A stretch of 64,000 nucleotides of DNA, taken from Actinoallomurus bryophytorum (GTDB taxonomy: Bacteria; Actinomycetota; Actinomycetes; Streptosporangiales; Streptosporangiaceae). Under the pieces are notes generated by a model. The model saw only the letters and a program-made list of their open reading frames with translations. It did no database searches and had not been told where the DNA came from. The position numbers and the translations under genes were made by a program. The stretch covers positions 1 to 64,000 of the forward strand of contig NZ_VFOZ01000003.1 in NCBI RefSeq assembly GCF_006716425.1, written 5' to 3'. Positions 1-8,786 of this stretch are shown here, one piece after another (position 1 is the stretch's first letter; each line of letters starts with the position of its first letter).

Positions 1-690
1 CTCGTGGCCGGCCTGGACAACGGGCGCGAGGAGAGCGCGGAGAACTACAAGGCGTCCTCCCGTGAGGCGTGGGCCGGCAAGGCGCTGGCGATCGTACGGT
101 CGGGGAGGGCGCCCGGCCCGATCACCGTCACCGTCACCTCGCCCGGTCTGCGCCCCGCGACGACGGTCATCCACGCCACGGGCGGGACGAAGGGCGCCGG
201 GACCGCCGGACCGGCACCGGTGACGACCGCACCGGCCGCGCCCGAACCGGTGAGCGCGGACGCGAGCTACTCGGGTGCCCCTGGTACGGTCCCGGCCGCC
301 ATGCTGGACGGCGACACGACCTCCGGAGGCTGGTCGAACTTCTACGACAAGGCCCCGACGGCGCTCCTGCCCGCGTTCAGCCTGGCCCACGCGCGTGAGT
401 GGGTCTCGGTCTCCTGGCCGTCCCCCCGGCAGGCCGGCACCCTCCAGCCCTACTTCACCATCGGAGCCGGCCGGGCGCTGCCCGCCGGGATCGAGGTCTC
501 CTACCTGCGCGACGGACACTACGTCCCGGTACGGCACCTGAACGTCGCCTGGGCCGCCGGGTCGAACCAGCCGACGACGATCACCTTCGACCCGGTCCGC
601 ACCACGGGCGTGAGGCTGGACATGACCAGCCGGGCGCCGGGCACGCCCGACGGTTTCCTGCAGATCGCCGAGCTCCGGTTCGGCGACTGA
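1..690 (+). CDS. Secreted GH2-type beta-galactosidase, C-terminal part (5' end outside window)
   Basis: The reading frame is open from base 1, so only the last 229 codons are visible. The first ~60 residues read as the final Ig-like domain of large glycoside hydrolase family 2 enzymes (start L-V-A-G-L-D-N-G-R-E-E-S, then S-S-R-E-A-W-A-G-K and I-T-V-T-V-T-S-P-G-L). A Thr/Ala/Pro-rich linker follows (about residues 63-80), then a ~145-residue beta-rich domain ending L-Q-I-A-E-L-R-F-G-D, which looks like a galactose-binding (F5/8 or related) module. GH2 enzymes of this build are exported and remove beta-linked sugars from polysaccharides. The catalytic barrel lies upstream of the window, so the exact substrate cannot be judged. 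Confidence 0.75.
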   Translation, partial: LVAGLDNGREESAENYKASSREAWAGKALAIVRSGRAPGPITVTVTSPGLRPATTVIHATGGTKGAGTAGPAPVTTAPAAPEPVSADASYSGAPGTVPAAMLDGDTTSGGWSNFYDKAPTALLPAFSLAHAREWVSVSWPSPRQAGTLQPYFTIGAGRALPAGIEVSYLRDGHYVPVRHLNVAWAAGSNQPTTITFDPVRTTGVRLDMTSRAPGTPDGFLQIAELRFGD

Positions 691-706
691 AGCGGTCGCA
701 CCGGGT

Positions 707-808
707 TCACCGGCCGATGTAGCGGGTGATGAGCGCGGTGAGCTGCTCGACCATGAGGTCGCGGGGGATGGGCGGGCGGTCCAGGACGTAGCGCACCGAG
801 AGCAGGCC
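707..808 (-). pseudogene. TetR-family regulator, C-terminal remnant
   Basis: Read on the minus strand, the last 33 codons before a TGA at 707-709 are G-L-L-S-V-R-Y-V-L-D-R-P-P-I-P-R-D-L-M-V-E-Q-L-T-A-L-I-T-R-Y-I-G-R in order, the usual end of an actinobacterial TetR ligand-binding domain. The match stops at about 808, and no HTH region follows in any frame. The other side of the break is a 5'-truncated plus-strand gene. What remains cannot bind DNA. Assignment rests on the family-typical tail; the break itself is seen directly. Confidence 0.6.
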
Positions 809-1617
809 TGTACACCTCGGCACTCGCGGGCAACTGTGCCTTCGTCCTCCAGACGATGCACCCCACGATCGGCACGGTGGTCGACCAGAGGTCCAGCTTC
901 CGCGTCGACCCGGTCGGCCGCGCGATCCGCAGCTTCACCTCGGTGCAGACCTGGATCTACGGAGGACAGACGGCCATCGAGGAGGGGGAACGCCTGCGCA
1001 AGATGCACGCCACGATCAGCGCCCAGGACGAGGAGGGCCGTACTCACCACGCCCTCTCCGCCGGGCCGTGGGCCTGGGTGCACTTGACCGGCTTCTACGC
1101 CGCCGTGGTGGCCGCCCGTTACTTCGCCGTCGAGGAGCCGGAGCCGGGCGAGGAGCAGCAGGTCTTCGAGGAGTTCATGCGGTTGGGCCGGATCCTCCAG
1201 GTGCCCGAGCGGATGCTCCCGGCCACCATCGCCGACTACTGGACCTACTTCGACGACATGGTCGAGAACACCCTCGTCGACCACAAGGTGGCGTACGACG
1301 TGCTGGACATGATGGCCCGCGTGCCTCCGGGAACCCCGGCCGCGCTGCGTCCGGTCCTGGCGCCGTTCAGTGCCGTCAGCGGCCACGTCGGCCGGTTCGT
1401 CACGATCGGCACCCTGCCCGCGGCCGCGCGCGACAAACTCGGCCTGAGCTGGGACGACGCCGACGAACGGCGGCTGCGGCGGCTCGGCAAGGCCATCGCC
1501 CGCAGCACCGCCGGCCTGCCGGAGCGCCTGCGCTACATGCCGATCGCCTACCGCGCCCGGCAGGCGGCACGCGCCCAGGCGCGGCTGGACAGGACGCTCG
1601 CCGAGCGTCCCATGTGA
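809..1617 (+). pseudogene. MpaB/DUF2236-family oxygenase-like protein, 5'-truncated
   Basis: The product matches the MpaB/DUF2236 (latex-clearing-protein-like) family. Family-typical segments are a helix reading F-V-L-Q-T-M-H-P followed by R-V-D-P-V-G-R, the Y-G-G run, the W-A-W-V-H segment and a long helical C-terminus. The coding signal already starts in mid-domain at about 809 (L-Y-T-S-A-L-A-G-N-C-A), directly at the TetR remnant. There is no start codon upstream in frame before a stop at 754-756; the first ATG is at 856, inside the conserved helix. Roughly 40-60 N-terminal residues and the promoter are therefore missing. If translated from 856 it would give 253 residues, but probably not a functional fold. 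Confidence 0.65.
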
Positions 1618-1626
1618 CCTTCCCGT

Positions 1627-3939
1627 TCACCGCGCCGTGACCTGGAACGCGTCGTGCAGGCTCGCGGTGGAGCTGTCACCCGCGTACACGTCGATGGTGC
1701 CGGGCTCGACGACGAAGTGGCCGCCGTTGTCGTAGAAGCCGACGTCCTGCCTGGTGAGCGTGAACGTCAGGTGTTTCGTCTGACCGGGCGCCAGCGTGAC
1801 GCGCTGGAAGCCGCGCAGGCGGCGTACCGGCTGCGAGATGCTCGCCACCGGGTCGTGGATGTAGAGCTGCACGACCTCGTCACCGCCGCGCCCGCCGGTG
1901 TTCCGCACCTCGACCGAGGCGCTGATCCGGCCGTCGACCGGCATCTTCGCCGAACTGAGCTTGAGACCCGAGATGGCGAACTTGGTGTAGCTGAGCCCGT
2001 AGCCGAACGGGTAGAGCGGATCGCAGGACGGCAGGTCGCGGTAGCGCGAGGTGTACTTCTGGCCGGCGTCGCAAGGGCGTCCGGTGGGCTCGTGGTCGTA
2101 GTAGATCGGGACCTGGCCGATCGCGCGCGGGAACGACACCGGGAGCTTGCCGCCCGGGTCGACCTTTCCGAACAGGACGTCGGCGACCGCGTTGCCGGCC
2201 TGTACGCCGGGGAACCAGGCCTCCAGGATCGACGGCGCGCTCGCGGCCACCTTCGCGAGCGTCAGCGGCCGTCCGTTGAACAGCACGACGGTGAAGGGCT
2301 TGCCCGTGGCCTTGATCTCGTCGATGAGCTCCTGCTGCTTTCCCGGCAGGTCGATGTCGCTGCGCGCCGCGGCCTCGCCGCTCTGGCCGCGTGACTCGCC
2401 GAGGGCGAGGACGACCTGGTCGGCCTTCTTGGCCGCCGCGACCGCGCCGGGGAAGCCGGCGTCGGACCCGCACTCGTCCGCGGGCGTCACGTCCGGCGGG
2501 TCCTTGTCGATCATTTGGCAGCCGGGGGTGAAGGTCGTGTCCGGGTTCTGCGCCTTGATGCCCTGGTAGACCGACACGGCGTCCTGGTCACGGCCCTGGC
2601 CCCACCAGGGGCCGAGCATGTCGTGCTGGTCGTCGCCGAGCGGGCCGATCACCGCGGTCGACTTCTCCGGGTCGAGGGGCAGCGTGCCGCCGTCGTTCTT
2701 CAGCAGCACCATCGAGCGGCTCGCCGCCGTACGCGCCGCCGCGACCGCGTCGGGCAGCAGCTGCGCGGCGTCGGCCTTGGACGGGTCGGCGTAGGGGTGG
2801 TCGAACAGCCCCGCGCGGAACTTGACCCGCAGGATCCGGCGTACGGCGTCGTCGAGGCGCGACATCGAGATCCGGTGGTCGGCGAGCAGCTGCTTTCCGT
2901 GGTCGCGGAGGTTCGTGCTGACCATCTCCGAGTCGGTGCCGGAGTTCAGCGCCAGCGCGCCGGCCCCGGGACCGTCGGCCGCGACGCCGTGGCCGCAGGG
3001 GCCCTCGTCCGGCGTCTTGGGCGGGCAGGTGCGCATCTCCGAGACCGCGGTGTAGTCGCTCTCGATGAAGCCGTCGAAGCCCCACTCGCGCTTGAGGATG
3101 TCGGTCTCGGTGTGGCTGTCGCCGCACCCCGGCGAGCCGTTGATCGAGTTGAACGAGCACATCACCGTGTCGGCGCCGGCGTCGACCGCGGCCTTGAACG
3201 GCGGCAGGTACAGGTTGCGCAGCCGCTGCTCGGACATGTCGGTCGTGTTGTAGTCACGGCCGCCCTCGGGCTGCCCGTACGCCGCGTAGTGCTTGACGCT
3301 GGTCACGACCTTGTCCGGCGCGCTGTAGTCGCTGCCCTGCGCGGACTTGACGCGGGCGGCCGCGAACACCGACCCGAGGTACGGGTCCTCGCCCGCGCCC
3401 TCGGCGATCCGTCCCCAGCGTGGTTCGTGCGAGACGTCGACCATGGGGGAGTAGATCTGCTTGATGCCGGCCGCCGCCGACTCCCGTGCGCCGAACCTGT
3501 CGTCGGCGGCCGCGACGTCGGGGTCGAAGCTGCTCGCCGCGCCCAGCGGGACCGGGAAGATCGTCCGGTACCCGTGGATCGTGTCGTAGGCGAAGAGAAG
3601 CGGGATGTGCAGCCGCGACTGCTCCACGGCGACGTGCTGGAGGTGATCGATCTTTGCCGGGTCGGTGAGGCTGAACACCGCGCCGACGCCTTTCTTGGCA
3701 TCGTCGTCCGTGACCTGGCCGTCGGAGAGCAACTGGAGCTGCTGCAGCTTCTCGTCCACGGTCATCCGCGCCAGCAGGGCGCTGACGCGCGCCTCGATGT
3801 TCGTGTCCGCCGGCCGCCGTGTCGGCCTCATCGCCGTCTCGTCCGGCGGGCTCGTCGTGGCGGCCGTTCCGGCCGAGGCGAGTGGGACCAGCGTCATGAG
3901 CGCCGCCGCGATCGCTGTCACACGTCTTGTCCGGCCCAT
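1627..3939 (-). CDS. bglX: Secreted glycoside hydrolase family 3 beta-glucosidase
   Basis: 770 residues, close to E. coli BglX (765). A signal peptide is evident (M-G-R-T-R-R, hydrophobic core to about residue 23, A-S-A/G-T-A region). The GH3 N-terminal barrel covers about 70-390 with the K-H-Y-A-A-Y-G segment and the nucleophile motif G-F-D-G-F-I-E-S-D-Y; the catalytic Asp is residue 295. The C-terminal alpha/beta domain spans about 410-650 (L-L-K-N-D-G-G-T-L-P-L; W-F-P-G-V-Q-A-G-N-A). A fibronectin III-like domain ends the protein (R-R-L-R-G-F-Q-R-V-T-L). It should act outside the cell and release glucose or a similar sugar from beta-linked oligosaccharides. The gene stands alone, 143 bases from the receiver gene upstream. 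Confidence 0.9.
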   Translation of the reverse strand: MGRTRRVTAIAAALMTLVPLASAGTAATTSPPDETAMRPTRRPADTNIEARVSALLARMTVDEKLQQLQLLSDGQVTDDDAKKGVGAVFSLTDPAKIDHLQHVAVEQSRLHIPLLFAYDTIHGYRTIFPVPLGAASSFDPDVAAADDRFGARESAAAGIKQIYSPMVDVSHEPRWGRIAEGAGEDPYLGSVFAAARVKSAQGSDYSAPDKVVTSVKHYAAYGQPEGGRDYNTTDMSEQRLRNLYLPPFKAAVDAGADTVMCSFNSINGSPGCGDSHTETDILKREWGFDGFIESDYTAVSEMRTCPPKTPDEGPCGHGVAADGPGAGALALNSGTDSEMVSTNLRDHGKQLLADHRISMSRLDDAVRRILRVKFRAGLFDHPYADPSKADAAQLLPDAVAAARTAASRSMVLLKNDGGTLPLDPEKSTAVIGPLGDDQHDMLGPWWGQGRDQDAVSVYQGIKAQNPDTTFTPGCQMIDKDPPDVTPADECGSDAGFPGAVAAAKKADQVVLALGESRGQSGEAAARSDIDLPGKQQELIDEIKATGKPFTVVLFNGRPLTLAKVAASAPSILEAWFPGVQAGNAVADVLFGKVDPGGKLPVSFPRAIGQVPIYYDHEPTGRPCDAGQKYTSRYRDLPSCDPLYPFGYGLSYTKFAISGLKLSSAKMPVDGRISASVEVRNTGGRGGDEVVQLYIHDPVASISQPVRRLRGFQRVTLAPGQTKHLTFTLTRQDVGFYDNGGHFVVEPGTIDVYAGDSSTASLHDAFQVTAR

Positions 3940-4082
3940 TCGTCGCTCCCGGCTCGTGGACGATGCCGCGGGGAGCGCGCCCCCGCGTTCCAGTTCCCCC
4001 GGAAAGCTCGTGGCCTACACCACGATCAAGCGAATCGCCGGAATCGAATCATGGGCACCTGCGGCCGTCAAGGCCCCCTGGG

Positions 4083-4526
4083 TCAGGCGGCCTCGGGCGG
4101 ACGGGGCAGGCGGGCGACGCGGGTGAAGAAGCTGTTGATCCGCTGGACGACGTTGCTGAAGTCATCGAAGTCGACCGGCTTGGTGATGAAGGCGTTGGCG
4201 TGCAGCTCGTACGTGCCGCTCACGTCCTCCTCGCGCGAGGAGGTGGTGAAGATGACCACGGGGATCGAGCGCAGGTTCTCGTCGGCCTTGAGGGCACGGA
4301 GCACGGCGCGGCCGTCGAACCGGGGCAGGTTCAGGTCCAGCAGGACCAGGTCGGGGCGTGGTGCCTCGGCGTGCGGGTCGGTTCGGTGGACGAAGTTCAG
4401 CGCGTCCTCTCCGTCGGAGACGATCTCCAGCCGGCTGTCCGTGGTGTGCTCGGCGAAGGCCTCCTGGATGAGCAGCTGGTCCCCGGGATCGTCCTCGACC
4501 ACCAAGATCACATGACTCCGCGTCAT
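4083..4526 (-). CDS. Stand-alone CheY/Rcp1-like response regulator receiver
   Basis: 147 residues with a receiver domain only. Acidic residues E11, D12 and D13 follow V-I-L-V-V; the phosphorylation site is D64 in V-L-L-D-L-N-L-P; the conserved Thr lies in F-T-T-S-S and the Lys in I-T-K-P-V-D. This sequence style (long loop before beta3, N-L-P-R-F-D-G) is that of Rcp1-like receivers, which pair with phytochrome-type or GAF histidine kinases rather than act on DNA. I chose the ATG at 4526, next to V-I-L-V-V-E-D-D, because a GAGGGGG ribosome site lies about 9 bases upstream; an in-frame ATG at 4607 would add 27 residues of unlike composition. No kinase gene is adjacent, so this is an orphan. A GAF kinase at 39487 lacks an obvious partner, but a link is speculation. 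Confidence 0.85.
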   Translation of the reverse strand: MTRSHVILVVEDDPGDQLLIQEAFAEHTTDSRLEIVSDGEDALNFVHRTDPHAEAPRPDLVLLDLNLPRFDGRAVLRALKADENLRSIPVVIFTTSSREEDVSGTYELHANAFITKPVDFDDFSNVVQRINSFFTRVARLPRPPEAA

Positions 4527-4760
4527 CACGGCCGCCCCCTCGCTCCTACGTTCACTGCGTGCGACCACTTCGGCCGCGCGTGGCGGCCAATACTTGTCGT
4601 CAGGCAACCGTCAGTGTCTGACTTTACCCGATTGGGCCCTCCCGGCGCACTCTGGGCCGGGTGCCGCCCGAGCCGCCACCTGCGACGGGCCGCAGGTCAG
4701 AGCCGGGGGCGGACCCAAGCTCTCGGTTTGGCGTTTTCTTCACGTTATGCCTTGTTTGGT

Positions 4761-4794
4761 GATTGTTTCTGATCTAAAGTCCCCAACAACAATC
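4761..4794. promoter_or_regulatory. Inverted repeat upstream of sugar ABC operon, candidate DeoR operator
   Basis: In the 333-base gap 4527-4859, GATTGTT (4761-4767) and AACAATC (4788-4794) form a perfect 7-base inverted repeat with a 20-base spacer. TTGTTT also occurs twice 11 bases apart (4752 and 4763). The block is strikingly AT-rich for this genome and ends 65 bases before the SBP start, where an operator-promoter would sit. The DeoR gene at 8009-8773 is the obvious candidate regulator. Binding is inference. The rest of the gap shows nothing I can name. Confidence 0.4.
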
Positions 4795-4859
4795 GTGAAC
4801 GAGCACTAAACCCGGGCGTGGGTCACTCGGGAGCCCGGTTTTCCTAGGGAGTCGTGGAC

Positions 4860-6167
4860 ATGCGCGCAACACCACAACGAGCCGGTCGGCGGCTCGGCGT
4901 ACGGATCACTGCCGGCGCGGCAGTGCTCGCCCTCGGGACCCTGGCCGCCTGTTCCGGCGGCGGCGGCGACTCCGGGAAGTCACATGACGCGATCATCATG
5001 TGGCACGGCTACACCGACGTCGAGAACAAGGCGATCACCCAGCTCGGCCAGGAGTGGAACGCCGCGCACCCCGACCAGAAGGTGAACGTGACCTTCGCCG
5101 GCAGCAACGACGACGCGCTGAAGAAGACGCTGGCCTCCTTCGTCTCCGGGAAGACCCCCGGCGTCGCCTATGAGTACGGCTCCTCGATCACGACCCTGGC
5201 CCAGCGCTCCCAGACACAGGACCTCACGTCACTGGTCAAGGGCACTCCGTCCTTCCAGTGGAACGACTTCTTCCCGGCGGCCCGTCAGGCGGCGACCACG
5301 CCCGACGGCAAGATCTACGGTGTCCCGGCGCTCGTGGACAACCTCGCGCTCGTCTACAACAAGAAGCTCTTCGACGCGGCCGGGCTGTCCTACCCGACGG
5401 CGAACTGGACCTGGGACGACTTCCGCAACGCGGCGCGCAAGCTGAGCGAACCCTCCCAGCACAAGTACGGCTGGGCGTACGTCAACGACGGCACGGAGGA
5501 CACCGTCTGGCGGTACATCGCGATGCTGTGGCAGGCGGGCGGTGACCTGCTCACCCCGGACGGCAAGAAGTCCGCCTTCGACTCGCCGGCCGGGCTGGCC
5601 GCCATGCAGCTGCTGCACGACATGGCGGTGACCGACCACTCGGTCTACCTGGACACCGGCGACGGGCAGTACCAGAACCTCTTCAACTCCGGAAAGATCG
5701 GGATGCTCTGGACCGGGCCCTGGGACCTGGGGACCATCAACAAGGACATCTCCTACGGCGCGCAGTTCCTGCCCGGCAAGGTCACCCACGCGACCATCGC
5801 GGGCCCGGACAACTACATGCTGTTCAACAAGGGCGACCGCACGACCGCATGGGCGTTCGTGCAGTGGCTGGACTCGGCCCAGACGCACCTGAAGTTCGCG
5901 ATCGCCACCGGTGACCTGCCCCTGCGCCAGTCGGAGACCCAGCTCCCCGGCTACAAGGACTTCCTCAAGCGCTACCCGGCCAACCAGGTCTTCGTCGACA
6001 ACCTGAGCAAGAACGCGACCAAGTCCCGCCCGAACATCCCGGCGTACCCGAAGATCTCCCAGGTCCTCGGCACCGCCGTACAGTCCGTGCTGCTCGGCAA
6101 GGCCCAGCCGCAGGCCGCGCTCGACGACGCGCGGCAGCAGGTCGACCAGATCCTCGCGGGGGAGTGA
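4860..6167 (+). CDS. Sugar ABC transporter substrate-binding lipoprotein (CUT1 family)
   Basis: 435 residues. The N-terminus is a lipoprotein signal: R-R-L-G-V-R, hydrophobic stretch, then lipobox L-A-A-C at about residues 29-32 followed by a Ser/Gly-rich tether. The body is a family 1 extracellular solute-binding protein (I-I-M-W-H-G-Y-T; Q-L-G-Q-E-W-N; Y-G-V-P-A-L-V-D; W-T-G-P-W-D-L). It is anchored outside the membrane and feeds sugar to the two permeases that follow with a 1-base stop/start overlap. The ATG at 4860 is preferred over the GTG at 4854 because AGGGAG ends only 2 bases before the GTG but about 8 before the ATG. No ATPase is encoded here; as is common for actinobacterial CUT1 importers, a shared MsiK-type ATPase is probably used. 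Confidence 0.92.
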   Translation: MRATPQRAGRRLGVRITAGAAVLALGTLAACSGGGGDSGKSHDAIIMWHGYTDVENKAITQLGQEWNAAHPDQKVNVTFAGSNDDALKKTLASFVSGKTPGVAYEYGSSITTLAQRSQTQDLTSLVKGTPSFQWNDFFPAARQAATTPDGKIYGVPALVDNLALVYNKKLFDAAGLSYPTANWTWDDFRNAARKLSEPSQHKYGWAYVNDGTEDTVWRYIAMLWQAGGDLLTPDGKKSAFDSPAGLAAMQLLHDMAVTDHSVYLDTGDGQYQNLFNSGKIGMLWTGPWDLGTINKDISYGAQFLPGKVTHATIAGPDNYMLFNKGDRTTAWAFVQWLDSAQTHLKFAIATGDLPLRQSETQLPGYKDFLKRYPANQVFVDNLSKNATKSRPNIPAYPKISQVLGTAVQSVLLGKAQPQAALDDARQQVDQILAGE

Positions 6168-7108
6168 TGACGGTGGCCACGGCCGCCAGGGCCGTAGGAA
6201 AGGGGCCCCGGCGCCGGGGCCGGCAGCGGGGCGTACGACGGGGCGACCAGTTCGCCGGCTGGGCGTTCGTCTCGCCGGCCGTGGTGCTCATCGCGGTGTT
6301 CGGCCTGGTCCCGGTGGTCTGGTCGCTGCTGCTGTCCGTCCAGCAGACGGACCTGACGTCGGCCGGCACGTGGTCCGGCGGGGCGAACTACACCAAGATG
6401 GTGCACGACCCCGTGTTCTGGCAGGCGGCGAGGCAGACGCTGCTCTACTGCGTGCTGTTCGTGCCGATCACCATGGTGCTGGCCGTGCCGATCGCGGTGC
6501 TGCTCAACCAGAAGGTGCGCGGCATGACCTTCTACCGGATGGCGGTGTTCGCCCCGCTCGTCACCTCCACCGTCGCCACGGGCGTGATCTTCAGCTGGCT
6601 CTACAACCCGCAGATCGGGCTCATCAACGCGGGGCTGGACAAGCTCGGACTGCCCCAGCAGGGGTTCTTCCAGAGCACGGGTGAGGCGCTGCCGGCCGTG
6701 GTCGGCATGACCGTGTGGGGCTGGCTCGGCTTCGCGGTCATCATCTACCTCTCGGCTCTGCAGAACGTGCCGCGCGAGCTGATGGAGGCCGCGGCACTGG
6801 ACGGCGCCGGCCGGGTGCGCGCCTTCTTCAAGGTGGAGCTTCCGCTGCTCGCGCCCGCCTCGTCGTTCCTGCTGGTCTGGTTGACCATCAACGCCCTGCA
6901 GCTGTTCGACGAGGTCTACGTGACCACCAAGGGCGGCCCGCTGCACGCCAGCACCGTTCTCGTCTACTACCTCTACCAGCAGGCGTTCGTGAACTTCGAC
7001 GGTGGCTACGCCGCGGCCATCGGTGTCGCGCTGTTCGTGGTCATCCTCATCGTGACGGTGGTCCAGCTGTGGCTGGGACGCCGCACCTCCCACTACGAGG
7101 CGGGCTGA
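6167..7108 (+). CDS. Sugar ABC transporter permease, MalF/UgpA type
   Basis: About 313 residues with a basic cytoplasmic N-terminus (G-P-R-R-R-G-R-Q-R) and six predicted membrane spans. The cytoplasmic EAA loop that docks the ATPase reads E-L-M-E-A-A-A-L-D-G-A-G-R at about residues 205-217. It pairs with the next gene as the heterodimeric channel of the importer. Three in-frame starts crowd the junction: GTG 6164, ATG 6167 and GTG 6173. The GGGGGAG ribosome site ends at 6164, so GTG 6173 has the best spacing, while ATG 6167 gives the common TGATG coupling. The true start is one of these. Confidence 0.9.
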   Translation: MTVATAARAVGKGPRRRGRQRGVRRGDQFAGWAFVSPAVVLIAVFGLVPVVWSLLLSVQQTDLTSAGTWSGGANYTKMVHDPVFWQAARQTLLYCVLFVPITMVLAVPIAVLLNQKVRGMTFYRMAVFAPLVTSTVATGVIFSWLYNPQIGLINAGLDKLGLPQQGFFQSTGEALPAVVGMTVWGWLGFAVIIYLSALQNVPRELMEAAALDGAGRVRAFFKVELPLLAPASSFLLVWLTINALQLFDEVYVTTKGGPLHASTVLVYYLYQQAFVNFDGGYAAAIGVALFVVILIVTVVQLWLGRRTSHYEAG

Positions 7109-7109
7109 G

Positions 7110-7985
7110 ATGAGCCAGACGACGACCCTGGCGGCTCCTCCGCGGGCCACCCCGGCGGAGACGGGCCCGCGGCCGCGGCGCCGGCGTCCCAGCCCGCTGC
7201 ACCTGCTGCTCGTCCCGCTCACCGTGGTGATGCTCGCGCCGCTGATCTGGATGGTGCTGCTGTCGATCTCCACCGAGGCGGAGACCCGGCGCTTCCCGCC
7301 CGGCCTGCCGGGTGGCGTGCACTGGCACAACTACCTCGACGCCTGGCAGCAGGCGCCGTTCGGGCACTGGCTGCTCAACAGCACGATCGTGTCGGTGGCC
7401 TGCGTCGTCGGCAACCTGGTGTTCTGCTCGCTCGCCGGGTACGCCTTCGCGCGGATCCCGTTCTTGGGCAGCCGGCTGCTGTTCATCGCCGTGCTCGCCA
7501 CCCTGATGGTGCCGTTCCAGATCGTGATGCTGCCGACGCTGATCGTGGTGCGCGATCTCCACATGACCGACACACTCGGCGCGCTGGTCGTGCCGAACCT
7601 CGCCACCCCGTTCGGGGTGTTCCTCATGCGCCAGTTCTTCACGACGGTGCCCCGCGAGCTGGAGGAGGCCGCCCGCATCGACGGGGCCGGCCGTCTCCGT
7701 ACGCTGCTGAGCATCATGGTGCCGCTGATGGGCCCGACCCTGGCGACGCTGTCCGTGCTGACGTTCCTGAACGTCTGGAACGACTTCCTGTGGCCGCTGA
7801 TCGCCATCCAGAGCCCTGGCAACATGACCATTCAGCTGGGCCTGCAGAACTTCCAGGGCGCGCACCTGACCAACTGGCCCGTGCTGATGGCGGCGACCGT
7901 GATGAGCCAGATCCCCGTGCTGGTGCTCTTCGTCCTCGCCCAGCGGTTCTTCGTGCGCTCGATCGCCTCGTCCGGTTTCAAGTGA
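7110..7985 (+). CDS. Sugar ABC transporter permease, MalG/UgpE type
   Basis: 291 residues, six predicted membrane spans, starting 1 base after the preceding stop. The EAA loop reads E-L-E-E-A-A-R-I-D-G-A-G-R (about 192-204), and the C-terminus ends F-V-R-S-I-A-S-S-G-F-K, typical for MalG-like subunits. With the preceding permease and lipoprotein it forms a CUT1 sugar importer. The gene is convergent with deoR; only 23 bases separate the stops, so any shared terminator must be very compact. Confidence 0.9.
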   Translation: MSQTTTLAAPPRATPAETGPRPRRRRPSPLHLLLVPLTVVMLAPLIWMVLLSISTEAETRRFPPGLPGGVHWHNYLDAWQQAPFGHWLLNSTIVSVACVVGNLVFCSLAGYAFARIPFLGSRLLFIAVLATLMVPFQIVMLPTLIVVRDLHMTDTLGALVVPNLATPFGVFLMRQFFTTVPRELEEAARIDGAGRLRTLLSIMVPLMGPTLATLSVLTFLNVWNDFLWPLIAIQSPGNMTIQLGLQNFQGAHLTNWPVLMAATVMSQIPVLVLFVLAQRFFVRSIASSGFK

Positions 7986-8008
7986 GCCGCCGATCGGCCA
8001 GTGGTCGC

Positions 8009-8773
8009 CTATACGGTGATGACCTCGACACCCGCGGCGCGGAGGCGCTCCAGGTCGGGCGCGCCGGCCGCGGAGTCGGTGATGAGCATCGCGACCTCCT
8101 CGATCGGGGCGATGCGCGTGAAGGCCCGGTTGCCGACCTTGGAACTGTCGGCCAGCACGACGACCCGCGTCGCCGTCTGCATCAGGCAGTGGTCGGTCTG
8201 GGCCTCGACCTCGTCGTGGGTGCTGATGCCGCCGGTCGCGTCGATGCCGTCGACCCCGAGGAACACCAGGTCCAGGTGGATCCCGGCGAGCGCGCGGTCG
8301 GCGATCGGGCCGACCAGCTCATACGACTCCGGGCGTACGCTGCCGCCGGTGACGACCAGGTCGATGGCGGACCGCACCGACAGGTCTCCGGCAATGTTGA
8401 GCGCGTTGGTGACGACCTTCAGGGACCGGCCGACCGACCCGAGCGCGCGGGCCAGCTCGGTCGTGGTGGTGCCTCCGCCGAGCCCCACCGAATGCACCGA
8501 GTCGGTGACCAGCCGCGCGGCGGCCTGGGCGATGCGGTTCTTCTCCTCCTGGTGGCGGCCCGTCCGGTAGCGCATCGGCAGCTCGTAGATGACCTCCGCC
8601 GCCACCGCGCCACCGTGCGTGCGCTTGAGCAGCTGCTGATCCTCCAGTGCCTTCAGGTCACGCCGGATGGAGGCGGGCGAGGCGCTCAGCTCGGTGGTGA
8701 GGTCGAGGACGGAGACCGTGCCGTGTTTCGCGAGCCGGTCGAGGATCAGACCCAGGCGCTCCTGTTGACGCAT
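8009..8773 (-). CDS. DeoR-family sugar-phosphate-responsive repressor
   Basis: 254 residues. The N-terminal DeoR helix-turn-helix covers about 5-58 (R-Q-Q-E-R-L-G-L-I-L; S-I-R-R-D-L-K-A-L-E; R-T-H-G-G-A). The C-terminal DeoRC sensor domain carries the phosphosugar-binding G-L-G-G-G-T-T-T-T-E-L motif at about 96-106. Such repressors usually respond to a phosphorylated intermediate of the pathway they control. It sits between the ABC importer and the catabolic genes, so both are likely targets. Its own promoter region, 8774-8868, is AT-rich and shares an AGCAGAT...T(A/G)ATAGC pattern with the region upstream of the SIS gene. Confidence 0.9.
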   Translation of the reverse strand: MRQQERLGLILDRLAKHGTVSVLDLTTELSASPASIRRDLKALEDQQLLKRTHGGAVAAEVIYELPMRYRTGRHQEEKNRIAQAAARLVTDSVHSVGLGGGTTTTELARALGSVGRSLKVVTNALNIAGDLSVRSAIDLVVTGGSVRPESYELVGPIADRALAGIHLDLVFLGVDGIDATGGISTHDEVEAQTDHCLMQTATRVVVLADSSKVGNRAFTRIAPIEEVAMLITDSAAGAPDLERLRAAGVEVITV

Positions 8774-8786
8774 TCGCTCACTATAA

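Noticed and set aside
2515-4515. Open frame of about 666 codons on the plus strand across GH3 and the receiver gene
   Set aside because: It runs antisense through two well-supported genes and the gap between them and resembles no protein family.
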